Shown: one piece after another, positions 1 to 5,917 of the stretch
Layout of the letters: each line of letters opens with the position of its first letter
How positions within the stretch are numbered: position 1 is the stretch's first letter
From: Bacteroides sp.
GTDB taxonomy: Bacteria > Bacteroidota > Bacteroidia > Bacteroidales > SM23-62
Assembly (NCBI GenBank): GCA_030667765.1
Contig: DAOUVF010000160.1
Coordinates: forward strand, 1-7,015
Direction of reading: 5' to 3'
DNA: 7,015 nucleotides
Made by a program: the position numbers and the translations under genes
Notes under the pieces: generated by a model
Databases searched by the model: none
Told to the model about the DNA's origin: nothing
Seen by the model: the letters and a program-made list of their open reading frames with translations, nothing else

Positions 1-876
1 ATTAATTTCATACTCATAGCCTTTTTCCCAGGCTGTTACCTGGAGCTTGTCCATGGCCATCAATTGTCTCCTGTATTCACCTCTGGCCCAGCGGTTCACC
101 TCTTCCTCGGGACAGGTATCACATGGGGTTTTCAAGTCATACACCATATCCATATGATGGGCTACGGTTAGCTTCTGCTGATGCAAATGTTCCTTCCCTG
201 AATAATCATCATGAAAGCTGGCCGGTTGGGGAAATTCGACTTCATCGAAGACATCAAGATGTTTACTATCGGGCATCCAGTTCCGGTGTGGTGCCTTGTG
301 ATGCACCATCAGTAAAAATGGTTCCATCCCTTGTTGTGAGGACAGCCAATCGAGTGTGATATCGGTTACAATGTCTGTTACATATCCATGATAGCTTGTA
401 TCTGAGCCGTTATTGATGAAACGCGGGTTATAATAATCTCCCTGGCCGGGCAGTATATTCCAATAATCAAACCCGGTAGGTTCGCTTTTCAAGTGCCATT
501 TCCCTATCATCGCTGTCTGGTACCCGATTTTCTGCAGAATTTTCGGGAAACTTACCTGGCTGGAGTCAAATCTTGCATGATTGTTCAGCACTCCATTTAA
601 ATGTGAATGTTTACCGGTTAGTATGACTGCCCGGCTGGGTGCACATATGGAATTGGTCACAAACGCTCTATTGAATAGCATTCCGTCCTCTGCAAGCTCA
701 TCTATATTTGGGGTCTCAATGATCCTGCTTCCGTAGCAGCTCAAGGCCTGGGTAGCATGGTCATCGGCCATGATAAAGATGATGTTGGGTTGTTTTCCTT
801 TGCTTCCAACCTGATGATCTCTGCATGCGGATGAAAATAGGGCAATTGCAGTAATAACGTAAATATTAAATCTCAT
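1..876 (-). CDS. Type I (Cys-type) sulfatase, N-terminal part; 3' end beyond the left edge
   Basis: This gene encodes a formylglycine-dependent sulfate ester hydrolase (alkaline phosphatase/sulfatase superfamily). The frame is open from ATG at 876 to position 1, giving 292 residues without the C-terminus. Residues 1-18 (positive start, hydrophobic run, then ALFSSAC) look like an export signal, probably lipoprotein type with Cys18, although Ser at -3 is atypical. FIMADDH at 34-40 supplies the Asp pair expected to bind Ca2+. NSICAPSRA at 75-83 is the CxPSR signature, and Cys78 is the residue expected to become formylglycine. ILTGKHSHLNG and GKWHL (125-129) are further family motifs. HHKAPH at 192-197 matches the substrate/metal His-Lys region. 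A CDTC motif occurs at 252-255. The SDNG-type metal motif must lie outside the window. Overall style resembles GlcNAc-6-sulfatase-like sulfatases, but I would not assign a subfamily or sulfate position. It follows the lipoprotein gene on the same strand after 93 bp and may be co-transcribed or have its own promoter. Confidence 0.95.
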   Translation of the reverse strand, partial: MRFNIYVITAIALFSSACRDHQVGSKGKQPNIIFIMADDHATQALSCYGSRIIETPNIDELAEDGMLFNRAFVTNSICAPSRAVILTGKHSHLNGVLNNHARFDSSQVSFPKILQKIGYQTAMIGKWHLKSEPTGFDYWNILPGQGDYYNPRFINNGSDTSYHGYVTDIVTDITLDWLSSQQGMEPFLLMVHHKAPHRNWMPDSKHLDVFDEVEFPQPASFHDDYSGKEHLHQQKLTVAHHMDMVYDLKTPCDTCPEEEVNRWARGEYRRQLMAMDKLQVTAWEKGYEYEIN

Positions 877-883
877 TTTATTA

Positions 884-891
884 CAAATATA
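884..891 (-). promoter_or_regulatory. Possible Bacteroidota -7 element (TATATTTG)
   Basis: Read on the minus strand this is TATATTTG, an exact match to the Bacteroidota -7 consensus TAnnTTTG. It ends only 7 bases before the sulfatase ATG at 876, so a transcript started here would have almost no leader. A TTG lies 16 bases upstream, inside the palindrome, and is shorter-spaced than the usual -33 box. In such AT-rich DNA the match may be chance. Treat it as a weak candidate. Confidence 0.25.
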
Positions 892-901
892 ATAATCATA
901 G

Positions 902-920
902 TTATCACAATTTGTGATAA
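902..920. promoter_or_regulatory. 19-bp near-perfect palindrome, candidate operator upstream of the sulfatase
   Basis: TTATCACAA and TTGTGATAA form 9-bp inverted arms around one central base. It lies in the 93-bp gap between the lipoprotein gene stop (970) and the sulfatase start (876), 25 bp upstream of that ATG. Size and symmetry fit a binding site for a dimeric regulator. The order of the half-sites (TCACA then TGTGA) is the reverse of the CRP/FNR consensus, so it is not a standard site of that family. As RNA it would form an 8-bp, A/U-rich hairpin, but no U-tract follows, so an intrinsic terminator is unlikely. The rest of the gap is AT-rich, with three AATCAT repeats at 894, 930 and 941 and no ORF. 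Confidence 0.5.
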
Positions 921-969
921 GCTTCTGCTAATCATGAATAAATCATAAGTAATCCATGACAGGATAAAC

Positions 970-3123
970 TTACTTCACATTTCTTACATATTCGATCTCA
1001 GCCTTAACTTCATCTAAAAAAAGCTCCCAGTGAAAGGCTTTAAAATCGGGCCATTTCTGTGCTTGATATCCCATGCTTACATACGGCATTGGCTTGTACC
1101 GGTCCCTGGTCAGCCTGATCACATTTTTCCAGTGCTCAACACATAATTCCAGATACTCCAGCGCTTTGTCTTTGCCCAGTGGATCGCTACCAAGATGATA
1201 AGTCTCAAGGGATACCCCGGCCAGCAGCTTGTCTGCAAAATAATAGCCAAGGTGGCACCATGTTTCCATGTCATCCAGCTCTGAGACCAGGGCAGGATCA
1301 TTGCCATGTACCCTGAGTTCCCCGATCAAATTCATGCTTGTGGTACTTTTATCCTGAAGCATATCGGCCAGTTCGAGCGGGGTGATGGACTCCTCATCTA
1401 CGAGTAATCCTCCATTTACCCGCTGACAATATTCACTGATGCTCAGGTACCTTGAATCGAGGGTTTCATGTCTTATAAGTTCCTCAATGGAAATGAAGGG
1501 TGATTTCCCGTCATCATAACCGATCTGCCATGCAGACATGAATCCTTCACTGTAAAGGGTAAAATCCCAGGTTCCCTTGTAGAAGGATGCGAAGTATTGC
1601 GGTACTTTCGAGGCCAGGGAGTAAGCTTGCAACATCTTGAGACCGTCAATGTTCCCGTACCTGTTCTCAAATGCCATGGCCAGCATTTCATCACTTTCAT
1701 CAGGGTTATAGGTAAGCCTTCCCCAGAGATAATAGAACAGCCATTGCTTCTCGAATGCATACTGCCAGGTTTTATGCGGGTGATCATCGAAGTGCGAGTA
1801 ATCCATAGCTGGAATATATCCCTCAGAACCAACAAAATAGCCATCAACATAATCATGGTGATTCGTTTGGATATGTTCCCTGATGAATTCAGGATCGCCC
1901 CAGCGGAGCACGAAGAAATCCTCGTTGCGGATCATCCAGGCAATAAAATAATTTTCAGGCTCCGGGTCCCAGAACTCCCGCATGATGGTCCCTTGGTCAT
2001 TCGAATGTGTTAGAGACAGCAATGGTGTGGAATGGCCGTGGGACCAGTTGAATTTCACCTCCACGATAGTGCGGTCAGGCAGGTCAGCATAGTCAATGAC
2101 CCGGCGCATCTCCATCGGGTCACCTGCCAGCACAGCCCTGTGAATGAATTTGATCTTCCTGTCGGCAGCTTTCATTCCTTCTACGAAGGTCTCCTGTATC
2201 CAGTCCTCCCGATCTGTCGGGGTCATCTTCCGGTCACCCCAGTTGCCCATCCAGTCAGCCAGTGTAACTCCCAGTCCCGTAAGATCTTCATATTCGTTTA
2301 TGACCTGGGTAACCGATTCCCTGGTATATTTTATTACCTCATCCGAAAGATCATTATGCACCTCTGCCCCGTATTCCCTTGCAAACTCCGGGGAAACGAC
2401 TATGTTCCAGTTAACGATATACGTCTCGATCCCGCGTATCCTGGCCATCCTGAAAAGCGAATTCCAGAAAATTCTCCACTCATTCAGTTCCTCTTCATTG
2501 AAAGGCGTGGCATCAGGATAATTTCGGGCTCTTATCATATATGGAAAAGGGTGCGTATTCCATAAGGTCAGGGCATTGAACCTGTTCTCGACCATCATAT
2601 CAAGGAAGGATTCCCAAAATACCAGGTCACGACAGGTTTCCAGATGCAGTTCTGAGGCAGGTCCGGGCCGGTAAGGTGACCAGGGCAGGTTGAATTTGAT
2701 GGCCCTGAAGGATAAAGCCGGATTTACCTGTTTTTCATTGATTCGGTTGAAATCACATGTGGGACCGATCTGTTCGAGCAGGTCCATGATTCCGAAAAGG
2801 CAACCCTTGGCAATATTCCCAATGATGGTGATACTGTCACCTTTGCGGTTAATCCTGAATCCTTCCGCTGCAATTTCAGCATCGGGACGATCTTCATCGT
2901 AAAGTACAACTATCTGATTTGAAACAGATTCTCCTGCAAGGCCTTCCCTGACTTTGAAACCGCCGGACAGGAGATGGGTTGCCAGCCTTTCTGCTCCATA
3001 GGACAGAACCTCTGAATCCTTGTCATAGAAAATATTTATGGAATCCGGTTTCGAACAGGAAACCAGAATGAAGGGTATGATGAACAGTGATGCCCTTGAC
3101 AGCTTATTTATATAGCGGACCAT
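970..3123 (-). CDS. Glycoside hydrolase-like lipoprotein (GH67/GH20-like N-terminal domain), family not identified
   Basis: The product is 717 residues from ATG at 3123. This start is preferred over an in-frame ATG at 3213 because it places a clean lipoprotein signal at the N-terminus: basic residues R3, K7 and R10, a hydrophobic run at 11-21, and lipobox LVSC with Cys23. The longer form would bury the signal behind 30 residues that lie inside fucI. Residues about 27-125 look like the small alpha/beta domain that precedes the barrel in GH67 alpha-glucuronidases and GH20 enzymes: GFRINRKGDSITIIG, then GCLFGIMDLLEQIG at 107-120. FRAIKFNLPW at 139-148 opens the likely TIM barrel, with acidic or aromatic motifs ADWMGNWGD (289-297), EVKFNW (355-360), RWGD (407-410) and VGSEGY (431-436). 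The last 250 residues look helical. Catalytic residues and substrate cannot be assigned. The 20-bp overlap with fucI implies translational coupling and suggests a fucose-linked glycan substrate. A non-catalytic or non-fucose role remains possible. Confidence 0.85.
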   Translation of the reverse strand: MVRYINKLSRASLFIIPFILVSCSKPDSINIFYDKDSEVLSYGAERLATHLLSGGFKVREGLAGESVSNQIVVLYDEDRPDAEIAAEGFRINRKGDSITIIGNIAKGCLFGIMDLLEQIGPTCDFNRINEKQVNPALSFRAIKFNLPWSPYRPGPASELHLETCRDLVFWESFLDMMVENRFNALTLWNTHPFPYMIRARNYPDATPFNEEELNEWRIFWNSLFRMARIRGIETYIVNWNIVVSPEFAREYGAEVHNDLSDEVIKYTRESVTQVINEYEDLTGLGVTLADWMGNWGDRKMTPTDREDWIQETFVEGMKAADRKIKFIHRAVLAGDPMEMRRVIDYADLPDRTIVEVKFNWSHGHSTPLLSLTHSNDQGTIMREFWDPEPENYFIAWMIRNEDFFVLRWGDPEFIREHIQTNHHDYVDGYFVGSEGYIPAMDYSHFDDHPHKTWQYAFEKQWLFYYLWGRLTYNPDESDEMLAMAFENRYGNIDGLKMLQAYSLASKVPQYFASFYKGTWDFTLYSEGFMSAWQIGYDDGKSPFISIEELIRHETLDSRYLSISEYCQRVNGGLLVDEESITPLELADMLQDKSTTSMNLIGELRVHGNDPALVSELDDMETWCHLGYYFADKLLAGVSLETYHLGSDPLGKDKALEYLELCVEHWKNVIRLTRDRYKPMPYVSMGYQAQKWPDFKAFHWELFLDEVKAEIEYVRNVK

Positions 3124-4885
3124 AGTTTTGACAGGCACGGTAATCGGATCCTTCCGCATCCATTCCGAATGCCGACCATGCACTGGGTCTGAAAATTTTT
3201 TCCGGGTCCACATTATGCATGCAGACTGGTATCCTCAGTATGGATGCGAGGGTTATCAGATCAGCCCCGATGTGTCCATAGGTAAAGGCCCCGTGATTTG
3301 CACCCCAGTTGGCCATAACCGAATACACATCCCGGAAAGCCCCTTCACCTGTCAGCCGTGGTACGAACCAGGTGGTCGGCCAGGAGGGATCGGTCCTTTC
3401 ATCCAGGATGCGATGCACCTCATCCGGCAACTCAATGGTATTTCCCTCAGCGATCTGCAGTACCGGTCCCAGTCCCTTGATAATATTCACCCGGCTCATG
3501 GTAATCGGCATCTGACCTACAGTGCGAAAGGTGGATGAGAATCCTCCTCCCCTGAAATATCCACCAACGGCGGGTCCCCATGTAGTATTGTCCAGGCATT
3601 TCCGGGCCTCTTCTTCGGTGATATCCCACCATGGTTTCATGGCTGGTTTACCGGCTATGCTTTGCTGCCCGCTTCCGTCAAGTGCAGATGGACCCGAATT
3701 GATAAGATGTATGAATCCATTGGCAGCATCCCCCTCAAGCGCATGGCCGGTAACCCGTTTGACTGCATCCGGACTCCAGTATGTCCTTACATCTGAGAAT
3801 ACCTGGGCGGCACCTGTGAGCAGGTGCCCGAACAGCATCACTACCGCATTCAGGCTGTCATTTTCCGTGGCCAGCATATAAGGCTGCCGTATCCCGTCCC
3901 AGTCGAAGGATGAGCAGAGGATAGCCTCCATAAAGTCCCCGTTGGGGAAATGATCCGTCCACTGGCGCTGGCCCTGGAACCCGGCTGCAATGGCATTATG
4001 TCCCAATGCCTCCTCACCATAACCAATTTTCGTGAGTTTTGGATTCCCCACCATAAGATCCCGGGCGATCAGGGCCATTTTAACTACAAAATCCCAGTCC
4101 CGGTCTTTCCCCTCCCGGCTCGTTTGATTGTCCGGGGGATTGTAATCCTTGCCTTCCCTGCAATGCTCCCGGGTCCACTCAAGGGCCTTTTTGAACTCAT
4201 CCGGATCGAAGATCCCCTCATTGATCCTCCTGGTAAATTCTGACATATCAACAAATTCACAGCGCATCCCCAGGAATTCCTCGAAAAATCCCGCATCCAC
4301 AATGGATCCGGCGATCCCCATGGAAACTGCTCCCATGGCGAGGTATGATTTACCTCGCATTATGGCCTGAGCCAGTCCGGCCCGGGCAAACCTCAATAGT
4401 TTCTCCCGTACATCAGCCGGGATGGATTCATCATTGCTGTCCTGTACATCATGCCCGTAAATGGAAAAGGCCGGTATTCCTTTCTGGTTATGCCCTGCCA
4501 GGGCAGCTGCAAGGTAGACAGCACCGGGCCTTTCGGTCCCATTGAACCCCCAGATGGCCTTCGGCATAAGCGGGTCCATATCTATGGTTTCAGAACCATA
4601 ACACCAGCAAGGGGTCACGGTAAGGGATACTCCCACTCCTTCCCTCCGGAAAAGCTCAGCTGCAGCTGCAGCTTCTGCCACACCTCCAATGCAAGTTTCA
4701 GCGATGATACATTTCACCTGGCTTCCATCCGGATGCCGGAGATTATCTTCAAGATATTTAGCAGCCCTTTTTGCCATCCCCATAGTCTGCTCTTCGAGTG
4801 ATTCCCTGACTCCACCAAGGCGACCATCAATGGTCGGGCGAATGCCAATTTTTGGAAGATTTCCAAATCGATTATCTGATCCCAT
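3104..4885 (-). CDS. fucI: L-fucose isomerase
   Basis: FucI interconverts the aldose L-fucose and the ketose L-fuculose in the cytoplasm, the first intracellular step of the phosphorylating fucose pathway; homologues also isomerise D-arabinose. The 593-residue product matches the length of E. coli FucI (591) and aligns with it from end to end by recall. Shared blocks include PKIGIRP (11-17), GVRESLEEQTM (25-35), TPCWCYGSETIDMDP (91-105), IWGFNGTERPGAVYLAAALA (111-130), KGIPAFSIYGHDVQD (135-149), and the C-terminal DYRACQNYGPLYK. The Mn2+/catalytic residues are kept: Glu341 in ATEND, Asp365 in SDVRTYW and His531 in WGANHG, corresponding to E. coli Glu337, Asp361 and His528. No signal peptide is present. 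The start at 4885 puts PKIGIRP at the same distance from the N-terminus as in homologues. It is first in the minus-strand run, divergent from the AraC-type regulator and overlapping the lipoprotein gene by 20 bp. No fuculokinase or aldolase gene is in the window. Confidence 0.98.
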   Translation of the reverse strand: MGSDNRFGNLPKIGIRPTIDGRLGGVRESLEEQTMGMAKRAAKYLEDNLRHPDGSQVKCIIAETCIGGVAEAAAAAELFRREGVGVSLTVTPCWCYGSETIDMDPLMPKAIWGFNGTERPGAVYLAAALAGHNQKGIPAFSIYGHDVQDSNDESIPADVREKLLRFARAGLAQAIMRGKSYLAMGAVSMGIAGSIVDAGFFEEFLGMRCEFVDMSEFTRRINEGIFDPDEFKKALEWTREHCREGKDYNPPDNQTSREGKDRDWDFVVKMALIARDLMVGNPKLTKIGYGEEALGHNAIAAGFQGQRQWTDHFPNGDFMEAILCSSFDWDGIRQPYMLATENDSLNAVVMLFGHLLTGAAQVFSDVRTYWSPDAVKRVTGHALEGDAANGFIHLINSGPSALDGSGQQSIAGKPAMKPWWDITEEEARKCLDNTTWGPAVGGYFRGGGFSSTFRTVGQMPITMSRVNIIKGLGPVLQIAEGNTIELPDEVHRILDERTDPSWPTTWFVPRLTGEGAFRDVYSVMANWGANHGAFTYGHIGADLITLASILRIPVCMHNVDPEKIFRPSAWSAFGMDAEGSDYRACQNYGPLYK

Positions 4886-4940
4886 AATGCTACAGTTTTA
4901 TTTGCCGGATAAAATTAATACCGGAGCTTGCCAAACTAAA

Positions 4941-4967
4941 TGTATAGATATAGTAAATTTGTGTATA
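4941..4967 (+). promoter_or_regulatory. TGTATA direct repeat at 21-bp spacing, possible AraC-type operator
   Basis: TGTATA occurs at 4941-4946 and again at 4962-4967, exactly 21 bp (two helical turns) apart and in the same orientation. AraC-family proteins classically bind tandem half-sites with this spacing, as at the E. coli araI1/araI2 sites. The pair brackets the TAAATTTG element and lies next to the possible fucI -7 element. Only the six-base core and scattered flanking bases match, and the region is AT-rich, so chance is possible. Confidence 0.3.
4954..4961 (+). promoter_or_regulatory. -7 promoter element (TAAATTTG) for the AraC-type regulator
   Basis: The sequence is an exact match to the Bacteroidota TAnnTTTG -7 consensus. 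It ends 26 bases before the ATG at 4988, which would leave a leader of about 20 bases. It lies downstream of the alternative in-frame ATG at 4940, so it argues for the shorter protein. Confidence 0.45.
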
Positions 4968-4987
4968 ATTCAAACATCTATTGCAAA

Positions 4988-5899
4988 ATGAGATTCAGAA
5001 AAAACCCTGCATCCGGTGACCCTTCGAATATTCAGCAATCATTTGAAAACATTGACCTAAATGTGCATTGTTGCCGATACTGGTGGATGAAGCAATGGAA
5101 ACACCAGCGACTGTCATTTCCATATTGGCGACTTTACTGGAATAAAATCCCAGGGGCTTACGTGTTCTTTGAGAAACGGGTGCTTCTGGAACCGGACAGA
5201 ATTATCCTCATCCCTCCCAATACACCATTTTACACTGGCATCCTCAATGATAAATCAGAGGACCTGGAGCCCTACTGCATGGAGGGTGGCTGGATCCAGA
5301 GCAAGGAAATGGAAGCCTTTTCCATAGATAGGGGATACATTCCCCACTTCTTCATACACTTCAACCTGGGATACCAGTTTGACAATATTCATCCCGGCAT
5401 TTATCCCACTCCCCTGGGTGACACCCAGAGGCAACTGATATCACTCATCACGGGAAAATTGATGCAGGGCAGCAAATCATTTAACATTAAACTTTCACTG
5501 GCCATCTATAAACTTATAATCTCATCAGTAGATACTATCCCGGAAGAATACTGGCAGGAATTTACGATTGGAAGCAAGATCAACAAAGTCCTGAATTATA
5601 TCAATCAGCACCTCGACGAATCCCTGAGCAATGAAAAACTGGCAGGAACAGTCCATATGGTCTCCAATTCATTCGCAAGGCTTTTCAAGCAGCAAACCGG
5701 ACAAACACCGCAGGATTTTATACGCAAAAAACGTGTGGAAAATGCCAGCAGGCTGCTTTACCATTCCGACCAGAGCATTAAACAGATCTCAGCTGAATGT
5801 GGTTTCAATGACAGGTATTATTTCACCAGGGTGTTCAGCAGGGAAATGGGCGTCTCTCCGGCCCGGTACCGTAAAAACCTCTTGTTGAACCGGATCTGA
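4988..5899 (+). CDS. AraC-family transcriptional regulator
   Basis: The product is a cytoplasmic DNA-binding regulator of 303 residues from ATG at 4988. An in-frame ATG at 4940 would add 16 residues (MYRYSKFVYNSNIYCK), but these overlap the probable promoter. The N-terminal half looks like the cupin-type sensor of sugar-responsive AraC proteins: CRYWW at 29-33, FPYWRLYWN at 44-52, LLEPDRIILIPPNTPFY at about 66-82, and the FIHFNLGY strand at 122-129. The C-terminal 100 residues carry two helix-turn-helix motifs. The first is around LSNEKLAGTVHMVSNSFARL (213-232). The second is SIKQISAECGFNDRYYFTRV (263-282), followed by the family signature FSREMGVSPARYR (283-295). It is transcribed away from fucI, so local control of the fucI-lipoprotein-sulfatase run is likely, with a fucose-pathway sugar as candidate ligand (inference). 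Activation is typical of the family, but the sign of control is not shown. It ends 18 bp from the convergent sulfatase. Confidence 0.95.
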   Translation: MRFRKNPASGDPSNIQQSFENIDLNVHCCRYWWMKQWKHQRLSFPYWRLYWNKIPGAYVFFEKRVLLEPDRIILIPPNTPFYTGILNDKSEDLEPYCMEGGWIQSKEMEAFSIDRGYIPHFFIHFNLGYQFDNIHPGIYPTPLGDTQRQLISLITGKLMQGSKSFNIKLSLAIYKLIISSVDTIPEEYWQEFTIGSKINKVLNYINQHLDESLSNEKLAGTVHMVSNSFARLFKQQTGQTPQDFIRKKRVENASRLLYHSDQSIKQISAECGFNDRYYFTRVFSREMGVSPARYRKNLLLNRI

Positions 5900-5917
5900 T
5901 CAGCTATAGCAAACGGG

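Larger units (their letters stand above)
4886..4987. promoter_or_regulatory. Divergent promoter region between fucI and the AraC-type regulator
   Basis: This 102-bp AT-rich gap separates two divergent starts (4885 minus and 4988 plus), so it should hold promoters for both and the operator of the fucI run. For the plus strand there is a TAAATTTG -7 match at 4954-4961. For the minus strand the best candidate is TTAGTTTG (4932-4939, one mismatch to TAnnTTTG), 43 bases before the fucI ATG. I see no convincing -33 box for either; a TTG at 4928-4930 lies 23 bases before the plus-strand -7 match. Neither gene has a Shine-Dalgarno sequence, as is normal in Bacteroidota. Confidence 0.6.

Noticed and set aside
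123..359. Plus-strand 78-residue ORF at the left end
   Set aside because: It is antisense to the sulfatase frame, which carries clear family motifs, and has no identifiable features of its own.
902..920. Intrinsic terminator after the lipoprotein gene
   Set aside because: The hairpin is A/U-rich and short and is followed on the minus strand by mixed sequence rather than a T-run, so it is kept as an operator or hairpin candidate only.
2032..2565. Plus-strand 177-residue ORF, and similar plus-strand ORFs at 1597-2013, 3128-3538, 3522-3881 and 4451-4801
   Set aside because: All lie antisense to well-supported genes, and their translations have no recognisable domain. They are shadow frames.
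3124..3213. N-terminal 30-residue extension of the lipoprotein
   Set aside because: It lies within the conserved C-terminal coding of fucI and would displace the signal peptide from the N-terminus.
4958..4968. TTTGTGTATAA in the divergent promoter as a second copy of the TTTGTGATAA palindrome half-site
   Set aside because: It needs a one-base insertion to align and has no matching opposite arm, and the AT-rich context makes such similarity easy by chance.
5896..5910. Two adjacent 8-bp palindromes (CTGATCAG and GCTATAGC) at the convergent gene ends, as a bidirectional terminator
   Set aside because: They are separate self-complementary octamers with no loop and no T-run on either side; they overlap the regulator's stop codon. 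No terminator can be supported in the 18-bp gap.
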